Part shown: piece by piece, positions 40,012-47,971 of the stretch
Numbering within the stretch: position 1 is the stretch's first letter
Layout of the letters: each line of letters starts with the position of its first letter
From: Albimonas sp036154955
GTDB lineage: Bacteria > Pseudomonadota > Alphaproteobacteria > Rhodobacterales > Rhodobacteraceae
Reading direction: 5' to 3'
DNA length: 47,971 nt
Assembly (NCBI GenBank): GCA_036154955.1
Contig: JAYZWL010000157.1
Span: 1 to 47,971 of the forward strand
Translations under genes and position numbers: made by a program
Notes under the pieces: generated by a model
What the model was told of the DNA's origin: nothing
What the model saw: the letters and a program-made list of their open reading frames with translations, nothing else
Databases searched by the model: none

Positions 40012-40189
40012 CGGAACGCGCAGGACCGGCGGACGCCGACCGGCCGCTCTCGGGCGGGGCCGGGGTCCGCGGGACCGGGCGGGCCGTCGCGGCCCCCCGC
40101 CTCTCGCCCCCGCCTCCTTCCCCCCCGCCGCCTCCTCCCCGCGCGCTTGCGCCAAGACATCCAAGAACACGTCGACGACAGGGGTCCCC

Positions 40190-41161
40190 ATGGTCGCCTT
40201 CATCCTGCGCCGCCTTCTGCAATCGCTGCTGGTCATGCTGGCGGTCTCGGCGGTCAGCTTCTCGCTGTTCAATTTCGTCGGCGATCCGGTCAACAACATG
40301 GTCGGCCAGGACGCCACCCGCGAACAGCGCCAGCAGATCCGGGTCGAACTCGGGCTCGAAGACCCGATCCTCGTGCAATACGGCCGCTTCGTGGGCAACA
40401 TCGTGCAGGGCGAGTTCGGCGTCTCCTACCGCATCCGCCGGCCGGTGGAGGACCTGATCCTCGAACGCCTTCCCGCGACGCTGGAGCTGGTCTTCGTCTC
40501 CGCCATCCTGGCCATGGGCTTCGGCATCGCGGCGGGGGTCTACACCGGCATCCGGCGCAATTCGTGGCTGTCGCGGGCGCTGCTGTCGACCTCGCTGGTC
40601 GGCGTGTCGCTGCCCACCTTCATCATCGGCATCGGGCTGATCTACCTCTTCGCCGTGCATCTGCGGGTGCTGCCGTCCTCGGGCCGCTCGGGCACGGTGG
40701 ATCTGGGCTGGTGGAAGACCTCCTTGCTGACGCGGGAGGGCTGGGCCTCGATCATCCTGCCCGCGATCACGCTGTCGCTGTTCCAGGCCACCATGATCCT
40801 GCGTCTGGTGCGCGCGGAGATGATGGAGGTGATGCGCACCGACTTCATCAAGTTCGCCCGCGCCCGCGGCCTGAGCGAGCGGGCGGTGAATTTCGGTCAC
40901 GCGCTCAAGAACACTCTGGTGCCGGTGATCACCATCATCGGGCTCAACATCGGCAACCTGATCGCGTTCTCCGTCATCACCGAGACGGTGTTCCAGTGGC
41001 CGGGCACAGGGCTGATGTTCATCCAGTCGGTGGACTTCGTCGATGTGCCGATCATGTCCGCCTACCTGGTCTTCGTGGCGCTGATGTTCGTGATCATCAA
41101 CCTGGTGGTCGACATCCTCTACGTCGCCATCGACCCCCGCATCCGCATCGGGTCCGCGTGA
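40190..41161 (+). CDS. ABC transporter permease, DppB type
   Basis: 323 residues, six membrane helices. It begins MVAFILRRLLQSLLVMLAVSAVSFSLF and carries the DppB/OppB motif LGLEDPILVQYGRFVGNIVQGEFGVSYR in the first periplasmic loop. The cytoplasmic EAA-type loop is EVMRTDFIKFARARGLSERAVNFGHALKNTLVPVITIIGLNIGNLIAFSVITETVFQWPG (~216-275), which contacts the ATPase. The late DVPIMSAYLVFVALMFVIINLVVDILYVAIDPRIR is conserved. It forms the membrane channel with the next permease. Gap to the next gene is 121 bases and holds a REP-like repeat. Confidence 0.93.
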   Translation: MVAFILRRLLQSLLVMLAVSAVSFSLFNFVGDPVNNMVGQDATREQRQQIRVELGLEDPILVQYGRFVGNIVQGEFGVSYRIRRPVEDLILERLPATLELVFVSAILAMGFGIAAGVYTGIRRNSWLSRALLSTSLVGVSLPTFIIGIGLIYLFAVHLRVLPSSGRSGTVDLGWWKTSLLTREGWASIILPAITLSLFQATMILRLVRAEMMEVMRTDFIKFARARGLSERAVNFGHALKNTLVPVITIIGLNIGNLIAFSVITETVFQWPGTGLMFIQSVDFVDVPIMSAYLVFVALMFVIINLVVDILYVAIDPRIRIGSA

Positions 41162-41207
41162 TGGCCGCCCTGCGAGCCCTGCGCGCCGCCGACCGTCCCG
41201 CGCCTCC

Positions 41208-41241
41208 CTCCCCCGCCCGCGGGGGAGGGGTGGGGAGGGGG
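41208..41241 (+). repeat. 34-bp intergenic REP-like repeat, copy 3
   Basis: CTCCCCCGC-CC-GCGGGGGAG plus GGGTGGGGAGGGGG, same orientation as copy 1, inside the operon between the two permease genes. It could form a hairpin in the mRNA there. Confidence 0.75.
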
Positions 41242-41282
41242 CCTGCGCCCGCGCCGACCGAACCGAGCCGAGGAGCCTTCGC

Positions 41283-42272
41283 ATGACCTCCGCCCCCGAT
41301 CCCGCCGAGGCGCCCCCCGCGCCCCATGCCGCCGGCGCCGCGCCCGAGCATCAGGGCCGCATGGGCTTCTTCGCCCGGCTGATGGAGAACGACGTCGCGT
41401 ATTCCTTCACGCGCTCGCCCACCGCCATCATCGCCGCCGCGATCACCGTGCTGGCGATCCTGGCCTGTTTCGCCGCCCCGATCCTCGCGCCCTTCGACCC
41501 GTTCGACCCCGCGCAGATATCGCTCTGGGACGGCAAGCTGCCCCCGGCCTGGACCGAGGACGGGCAGGCGCAATACCTGCTCGGCACCGACAATCAGGGC
41601 CGCGACATGCTCTCGACCATCCTCTACGGGGGGCGGCTGTCGATCCTGGTGGGGCTGACCGCGGTGGCGCTGGGGATGACCATGGGCGTCGCGCTGGGCG
41701 TGATCTCGGGCTATTTCGGCGGCGCGGTGGACGCCTTCGTGATGCGCGTGGCCGACGTGCAGCTGACCATTCCGGGCATCCTGCTGGCGATCCTGATCAA
41801 CGGCATCGGCCGCGCCGTGATCCCGGCGGAGCTGCGCGACGACTTCGCCATCTACGTGGTGATCCTCGCCATCGGCCTGACCGACTGGCCCCAGTTCGCC
41901 CGCGTCGCCCGCGGCGCCACGCTGGTCGAGGCGCAGAAGGAATACGTGATGGCCGCCCGCGTCATCGGCCTGCCGTCCTGGCTGATCATGCTGCGCCATG
42001 TGCTGCCCAACGTGCTGCGCCCGGTGCTGGTGCTGGCCACCATCGGCCTCGCGCTCGCCATCATCGCGGAGGCGACGCTCAGCTTCCTCGGGCAGGGCAT
42101 CCCGCCGACCACGCCGTCGCTCGGCACGCTGATCCGGGTGGGGAACGAGTTCCTGTTCTCCGGCCTGTGGTGGATCACGCTCTTCCCCGCCATCGCGCTG
42201 GTGACGCTGGTCTTCGCGGTCAACCTGCTGGGCGACTGGATGCGCGACGCCCTGAACCCCAAGCTCAGGTGA
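41283..42272 (+). CDS. ABC transporter permease, DppC type
   Basis: 329 residues. An N-terminal ~30-residue Ala/Pro-rich tail precedes FARLMENDVAYSFTRSPTAIIAAAITVLAILACFAAPILAPFDPFDPAQI (first helix and the DppC N-terminal domain), LLGTDNQGRDMLSTILYGGRLSILVGLTAVALGMTMGVALGVISGYFGGAVDAFVMRVADVQLTIPGILLAILI and the EAA loop GATLVEAQKEYVMAARVIGLPSWLIMLRHVLPNVLRPVLVLAT. The ending WWITLFPAIALVTLVFAVNLLGDWMRDALNPKLR is the family C-terminus. Second permease of the transporter, 121 bases after the first and 4 before the ATPase gene. Confidence 0.93.
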   Translation: MTSAPDPAEAPPAPHAAGAAPEHQGRMGFFARLMENDVAYSFTRSPTAIIAAAITVLAILACFAAPILAPFDPFDPAQISLWDGKLPPAWTEDGQAQYLLGTDNQGRDMLSTILYGGRLSILVGLTAVALGMTMGVALGVISGYFGGAVDAFVMRVADVQLTIPGILLAILINGIGRAVIPAELRDDFAIYVVILAIGLTDWPQFARVARGATLVEAQKEYVMAARVIGLPSWLIMLRHVLPNVLRPVLVLATIGLALAIIAEATLSFLGQGIPPTTPSLGTLIRVGNEFLFSGLWWITLFPAIALVTLVFAVNLLGDWMRDALNPKLR

Positions 42273-42276
42273 GACG

Positions 42277-43992
<1,716 letters not shown>

Positions 43993-44212
43993 GCGGGCGC
44001 CCTCCCGAACCGGGCGCCGCGTCGAGGTCGCGAGAGCGGCCCCGGCCCGCCCGCGGCGCGCGTCGACCGGGGCGCCTGCCGGACCGTCTCCCGCGGCGAG
44101 GGGGCGGGTGATCACGAAAGCGTCGGGTTGGTTCCCGGCGTCGCGATCCTATCTGGAGGGCTGGCGGCGGGGACGACCCCGCGGCCGGTCGAACAGCTTC
44201 GGAAAGGATGCG

Positions 44213-44983
44213 ATGAGCTTCGGGAACATCGTCGGCGGACTGCTGCAGAAGGGCCTCGCGGGCCGCACCCATGATCGGCTCGGCGCGGGCGTCGGCGCCG
44301 CGCAGACGGGGGGCGGGGCCGACCGCATCCTATCCTCGCTGCTAGGCGGCGGAACCTCCGGCGGCGCCGCCGGCCTGATGGATCTCGCGCGAAACTTCCT
44401 GGGCCAGCAGCAGGCGGGCGGCATGACCGGCGCGCAGATCGGCGGCCTCGGCGCGCTGGCCGGCGGCGTGCTGGGCGGCGGGCTCGAGGGCGCGGCCAAG
44501 GGCGGCGCCATGGCCGTGCTGGGCACGATCGCGCTGAAGGCCTGGCGCGAGCATCAGGCCGGCGCCGCGCCGGGCCATCCCTCGGTCACGGCCGAGCCCG
44601 CGCCGGAGGAGGTCCAGGCCCTCACCGACCCGCGCACGGAGAAGCTGGTGCTTCAGGCGATGATCGGCGCCGCCCAGGTCGACGGCCACGTGGACGAGGG
44701 CGAGCTCGACGCCATCCTCTCCCAGATGACCGAGGCCGAGGCGACGCCGGAGGAGCGCGAAGCGGTGCGCGAGGCGGCCCGCCGGCCCATCGACCTCGAC
44801 GCGCTGGGGGCCGAGGTCTCCCGCCCCGAGGTGGCGACCGAAATCTATCTCGGGGCCCTGCTGGCGGTGGACATCGACACCGACGCGGAGCGGTCCTATT
44901 TCCGCGACCTCGCCCGGGTCCTGAAGCTGGACGGGCGCGTGGTGCAACGCCTGCACCGCATGACCGGCGCGCCGCTGGGGTGA
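44213..44983 (+). CDS. TerB / DUF533 family protein
   Basis: 256 residues. An N-terminal Gly-rich, low-complexity half (LLQKGLAGRTHDRLGAGVGAAQTGGGADRILSSLLGGGTSGGAAGLMDLA..., GGLGALAGGVLGGGLEGAAKGGAMAVLGTIALKAW) precedes a helical TerB-like domain from ~145 (RTEKLVLQAMIGAAQVDGHVDEGELDAILSQMTEAEATPEEREAVREAARRPIDLDALGAEVSRPEVATEIYLGALLAVDID). The VDGHVDEGE and VDIDTDAE acidic loops are typical of the TerB fold. DUF533 proteins are predicted inner-membrane-associated; their role is unknown, with tellurite and stress links only by homology. GGAAAGGA lies a few bases before the ATG at 44213, which sets the start within a longer open frame. It is convergent with the aminotransferase gene over a shared terminator. 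Confidence 0.83.
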   Translation: MSFGNIVGGLLQKGLAGRTHDRLGAGVGAAQTGGGADRILSSLLGGGTSGGAAGLMDLARNFLGQQQAGGMTGAQIGGLGALAGGVLGGGLEGAAKGGAMAVLGTIALKAWREHQAGAAPGHPSVTAEPAPEEVQALTDPRTEKLVLQAMIGAAQVDGHVDEGELDAILSQMTEAEATPEEREAVREAARRPIDLDALGAEVSRPEVATEIYLGALLAVDIDTDAERSYFRDLARVLKLDGRVVQRLHRMTGAPLG

Positions 44984-45022
44984 TCCGCAGGGCGCATGTC
45001 GATGCGCCGGCCCCCGCATGAA

Positions 45023-45048
45023 AAGGGCGCGCCCCGCGGCGCGCCCTT
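45023..45048 (-). terminator. Bidirectional terminator between TerB-like gene and aminotransferase
   Basis: An 11-base stem (AAGGGCGCGCC / GGCGCGCCCTT) with loop CCGC. On the minus strand it is followed by TT (part of a TTTT run at the stem end) just after the aminotransferase stop (45092). On the plus strand it lies about 40 bases after the TerB-like stop. Confidence 0.75.
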
Positions 45049-45091
45049 CTGCGTTCCGTCGCTGCGCGGCCCGGTCAGGGCCGCCCACGGC

Positions 45092-46294
45092 TCACTTCAG
45101 CGAACCGCAGAAGCGCTGGATGCGCTCGCAGGCCTCGGTCAGCTGCTCGTCCGAGGTGGCGTAGCTGACCCGGAAGCAGGGGGAGGCGCCGAAGGCCGCG
45201 CCGAAGACCACCGCGACGCCCTCCTGCTCCAGCAGCTCGTTGGCGAAGTCCTCGTCGGTCTCGATCACCTTGCCCGAGGGCGCGGTCTTGCCGATGCAGC
45301 CGGCGACCGACGGATAGACGTAGAACGCCCCCTCCGGCGTCGGGCACTGGATGCCCGCGGCCTGGTTGAGCATCGACACCACCAGGTCCCGGCGGCGCTG
45401 GAAGGCGACCCGGCTCTCGGCGATGTAGTCCTGCGGCCCGGTCAGCGCGGCCAGCGCCGCATACTGGGAGATCGAGGACGGGTTCGAGGTCGACTGCGAC
45501 TGGATCTTGCCCATCGCCTTGATCAGCGCCTCGGGCCCGCCGGCGTAGCCGATGCGCCAGCCGGTCATCGCATAGGCCTTGGAGACGCCGTTGCAGGTCA
45601 GGGTCCGGTCGTAGAGGCCGGGCTCCACCTGCGCGGGGGTGGCGAACTCGAAGGGCGGGTAGGCGATGTGCTCATACATGTCGTCGGTCATCACCCAGAC
45701 CTGGGGATGGCGCATCAGCACGTCGGTCAGGGCCTTGAGCTCATCCTTCGTGTAGCCCGCGCCCGAGGGGTTGGAGGGCGAGTTGAAGATGAACCACTTG
45801 GTCTTCGGCGTGATCGCGGCCTCGAGCTGCGCGGGCGTGATCTTGAAATTGGTCTCGATGCCGGCGTCGATCGCCACCGGCTCGCCGCCCGCCAGCAGCA
45901 CCATGTCGGGATAGGACACCCAGTAGGGCGCGGGGATCAGCACCTCGTCGCCCGGGTTCATCGTGGCCATCAGGGCGTTGTAGAGCACCTGCTTGCCGCC
46001 GGTGGAGACGGTGATCTGGGAGGGCTTGTAGGTCAGGCCGTTCTCGCGCGCGAACTTCTCGCAGATCGCCTGCTTCAGCTCGGGGATGCCGTCGACGGCG
46101 GTGTACTTGGTCAGACCGGCGTCGATGGCCGCCTTGGCGGCGTCCTTGATGTGCTGGGGCGTGTCGAAGTCGGGCTCGCCGGCGCCGAGGCCGATGACGT
46201 CCTTGCCGGCCGCCTTCAGCTCGCGCGCCTTGTTGGTCACGGCGATGGTCGCGGAGGGTTTCACGCGGGCGAGACTGTCGGCGAGGAAGGCCAT
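45092..46294 (-). CDS. aspC: Aspartate-type aminotransferase (class I, PLP)
   Basis: 400 residues, class I fold-type I aminotransferase. The PLP lysine is Lys239 in NGVSKAYAMTGWRIGY; NSPSNPSG at 171-178 contributes the conserved Asn and Pro; Asp204-Tyr207 are in TDDMYEHI; GLGAGEPDFDTP and KYTAVDGIPELKQAI (substrate loops) and ASPCFRVSYATSDEQL with the carboxylate-binding Arg near the end are present. This is the Ib subgroup common in alphaproteobacteria, which also often transaminates prephenate. Reaction: L-aspartate plus 2-oxoglutarate to oxaloacetate plus L-glutamate. The ATG at 46294 begins the conserved MAFLADSLARVKPSAT, with GGGAG upstream. The frame runs further upstream without conservation. 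A good hairpin terminator follows. Confidence 0.95.
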   Translation of the reverse strand: MAFLADSLARVKPSATIAVTNKARELKAAGKDVIGLGAGEPDFDTPQHIKDAAKAAIDAGLTKYTAVDGIPELKQAICEKFARENGLTYKPSQITVSTGGKQVLYNALMATMNPGDEVLIPAPYWVSYPDMVLLAGGEPVAIDAGIETNFKITPAQLEAAITPKTKWFIFNSPSNPSGAGYTKDELKALTDVLMRHPQVWVMTDDMYEHIAYPPFEFATPAQVEPGLYDRTLTCNGVSKAYAMTGWRIGYAGGPEALIKAMGKIQSQSTSNPSSISQYAALAALTGPQDYIAESRVAFQRRRDLVVSMLNQAAGIQCPTPEGAFYVYPSVAGCIGKTAPSGKVIETDEDFANELLEQEGVAVVFGAAFGASPCFRVSYATSDEQLTEACERIQRFCGSLK

Positions 46295-46355
46295 GGGGGA
46301 TGCTCCCGGGGATATGTCGGATCGCCCCGACGCGCGCTCCGCGCGGGGCGGGCCG

Positions 46356-46384
46356 TTGTTAGGCTTGTCGGCATCGCGGGGCAA
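46356..46384 (-). promoter_or_regulatory. Possible aspC promoter
   Basis: TTGCCC (46384-46379) and TAACAA (46361-46356) on the minus strand, 17 bases apart, about 60 bases before the ATG. The -10 match is only 3 of 6; called by eye because it is the AT-richest part of the gap. Confidence 0.3.
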
Positions 46385-46546
46385 GCGGGACGGCGCGATT
46401 CGGGGCGGTTTCCGGGCCTGGGGGCGCCTCCGGCGAAGCATTCGTGACTTTCGGGCCGCGGCGCGGGGCGGCCCGGGGGCGCCGCGTCGCGCGTTCGCCC
46501 GGCCGCCCGGGTCCGCCCGCGGCGCGCGGCGCCGGCGTCGCCCGGC

Positions 46547-47488
46547 TCAGACGTCGCCTGCCGCGCCGCCCTTCGCGGACATCCATCGGCGGCGCAGCCG
46601 CCCGGCGCGGGCCAGCATCCGCCCATCCATCACCGCCAGCCCCGCGAAGATCAGGCAGAGGCCGAGATAGGCGTTGGCCGACAGCCGCTCGTCCAGGATC
46701 GCCCAGCCCGCGAGGATCGCGGCGGGCGGGATCGCCAGCGTCACCAGCATGGTGTTCGCCGCCCCCGCCTCGCGCATCAGGGCGTAGTAGACGAGGAAGG
46801 CCGCGCCCGTGCCCAGCACGCCGTAATAAAGAACCGCGCCCCAGACCGGGGCGGAGAGGATCACGGGCGGCGGGCCTTCGACCCAGAGCGTCAGCGGCGT
46901 CATCATCGCGAAGGCCATCGTCGTCATGCCCGCCGCGCTGACCACCGGGGCCGCCCCGGTCAGCCGGACCCGCGCCCAGACCGAGGCGCAGGCGTAGCTG
47001 AAGGCGCCCGCCAGCACCGCGATCTGGCCCAGGCTGCGCGGATCGAGCCCGCCCAGCGCCTCCGGCCCGGTGATCGCGGCCACGCCGGCCACGCCCAGCC
47101 CCACGCCCGCGGCGCGGCGCGCGGTCAACCGCTCGTCGGGCAGGAGCGCGGCGGCGACCAGCGCGCCGAACACGGCGGTGGAGGCGTTGAGGATCGAGGT
47201 CAGCCCGCTCTCGATGCTCTTCTGCCCCCAGGCCATCAGGGTGAAGGGGATGACGTTGTTGAGCAGGCCCATCACCGCGCAGGCCCCCCAGAAGCGCGGG
47301 TCGCGGGGCAGGGCGGGGCGCATGACCGCCACCGCGATCCACAGCGCCCCCGCCCCCAGCCCGGTGCGCCAGAACACCGAGGCGAACGGGCCCATTTCGG
47401 AGAGCGCGGTCTTCACCGCCACGAAGCTGCCGCCCCAGAGCAGGGCGAGGGTGACGAGCAGGGCCCAGGCGCGGTCGGTCATGCGCAT
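46547..47488 (-). CDS. EamA/DMT-family transporter
   Basis: 313 residues, ten predicted helices in two EamA repeats. Repeat 1: WALLVTLALLWGGSFVAVKTAL, FASVFWRTGLGAGALWIAVAVM, FWGACAVMGLLNNVIPFTLMAWGQKSIESGLTSILNASTAVFGALVAAALLPDERLTARRAAGVGLGVAGVAAITGPEAL. Repeat 2: IAVLAGAFSYACASVWARV, VVSAAGMTTMAFAMMTPLTLW, VWGAVLYYGVLGTGAAFLVYYALMREAGAANTMLVTLAIPPAAILAGWAILDERL, AYLGLCLIFAGLAVM. The paired conserved loops P-x-x-x-x-x-x-x-G and the late E-R-L match the RhaT/EamA family of metabolite exporters. The substrate is unknown. ATG at 47488 with GGAG about 10 bases upstream; an ATG two codons later is an alternative. Short Arg/Lys-rich tail in the cytosol. Confidence 0.88.
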   Translation of the reverse strand: MRMTDRAWALLVTLALLWGGSFVAVKTALSEMGPFASVFWRTGLGAGALWIAVAVMRPALPRDPRFWGACAVMGLLNNVIPFTLMAWGQKSIESGLTSILNASTAVFGALVAAALLPDERLTARRAAGVGLGVAGVAAITGPEALGGLDPRSLGQIAVLAGAFSYACASVWARVRLTGAAPVVSAAGMTTMAFAMMTPLTLWVEGPPPVILSAPVWGAVLYYGVLGTGAAFLVYYALMREAGAANTMLVTLAIPPAAILAGWAILDERLSANAYLGLCLIFAGLAVMDGRMLARAGRLRRRWMSAKGGAAGDV

Positions 47489-47971
47489 CGGTCGGGATCT
47501 CCGGATTGGCTGCGGCGGAAGAAGGCGCCCGCCGGGCGGCGGATGCAAGCGCCGGGGGCGCCCGGAGCGGGGAATGCCATCGCCGCCGCCGCCGCGCAGC
47601 CCGGATCCTGCGGCGATGGGAACCGGCGAGGGCCGCGGCCGGACGGCGGCGGCGCGGCGGGGCGAGGGACGCCGCACGAGGGGGGGCGAAGGCGGAGGGT
47701 CGAGGGCGCTGCGCGGCGAGAACCGCGGGACGGGCACGGCGGGACGAACGGGAGCGCTTCGGCCGCTCCCGCCGCGATGCTGTCGCCTCCTGACCCTGGG
47801 GCGCCGGGGCCGGGACCTGCTGCGACGTCCTGTCCGGTGCATAAGGAGGGGAGGAGACGCGACTCTTCCGGGGGGGCGCCCCCCCCCCCCCCCCCCCCCC
47901 CCCACCACCACCCCCCCCCCCACCGCCCCCCCCCCCCCCCCGCCGCCCGGCCGCGCCCCCCCGGGGGGGGC
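47489..47971. other. Right edge: GC-rich gap ending in poly-C
   Basis: 47489-47870 is GC-rich, with only chance open frames and no gene I recognise. From about 47871 the sequence is nearly pure C broken by a few A and G, then ends in G. This is far outside the composition of the rest and looks like a sequencing or assembly artefact at a contig end rather than biology. Confidence 0.6.

Noticed and set aside
47871..47971. Telomere-like or G-quadruplex repeat
   Set aside because: No regular unit; near-homopolymer at the sequence end is better explained as an artefact.

Overview
The window looks like chromosomal DNA from a very GC-rich alphaproteobacterium, most likely of the Rhodobacterales. 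The evidence is a circularly permuted two-piece tmRNA whose tag reads ANDNRAPVAVAA, an alpha-type SspB adaptor with an acidic tail, a DUF4169 / ribbon-helix-helix pair beside fumC, a VPLPA-type C-terminal sorting signal and a fused ATP sulfurylase/APS kinase. I see no phage, insertion sequence, CRISPR array, tRNA or rRNA. The last ~100 bases are almost pure C/G homopolymer and look like a contig-end artefact.

Layout. 0.4-2 kb: a fumarylacetoacetase/hydratase-fold enzyme and a ChaC-like gamma-glutamylcyclotransferase. 2.2-7.1 kb: a mostly minus-strand protein-quality and central-metabolism block (RHH protein, DUF4169, GNAT, fumC, sspB, then ssrA), followed by a glutathione S-transferase translationally coupled to an FMN-dependent alpha-hydroxy-acid oxidase. 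8.6-15.9 kb: a complete carbon-phosphorus lyase locus, with phnF divergent from phnGHIJKLNM. Its genes mostly overlap by 4 bases, and a perfect CTAG-type palindrome sits immediately before phnG. No phosphonate transporter is in view.

15.9-20.5 kb: an exported VPLPA protein, a VOC protein, a GNAT, a CysG-type siroheme synthase whose methyltransferase domain is reduced to a remnant, and a TTC38-like repeat protein coupled to opgC. 22.3-27.2 kb: a RibD-like reductase and a cytochrome b561 on the plus strand, then (minus strand) a BchC-like dehydrogenase, a PTPS/QueD-fold protein lacking the usual catalytic Cys and the third zinc His, a GT4 glycosyltransferase and a SAM methyltransferase. The last three genes overlap by 4 bases each. 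This looks like a small biosynthetic cluster for a glycosylated, methylated pterin- or pyrimidine-like compound and is the best candidate for an undescribed system. It is bracketed by opgC and opgH, the osmoregulated periplasmic glucan genes.

29.6-32.5 kb: a three-gene D-glutamate catabolic operon (dgcN, dgcA, D-amino-acid transaminase). 32.5-33.7 kb: 1.25 kb with no recognisable gene and a small 17-bp tandem repeat. 33.7-38 kb: a diguanylate cyclase without the usual inhibitory site, sat-cysC, a family 2 glycosyltransferase and a small membrane protein. 38.4-44 kb: a peptide/nickel-class ABC transporter (binding protein, two permeases, one fused double ATPase), with a strong hairpin after the binding-protein gene. 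44.2-47.5 kb: a TerB/DUF533 protein, an aspartate-type aminotransferase and an EamA exporter.

Functions are assigned from motifs and family knowledge read by eye; no database search was run. Starts were chosen by conserved N-termini, ribosome-binding sites and overlaps.
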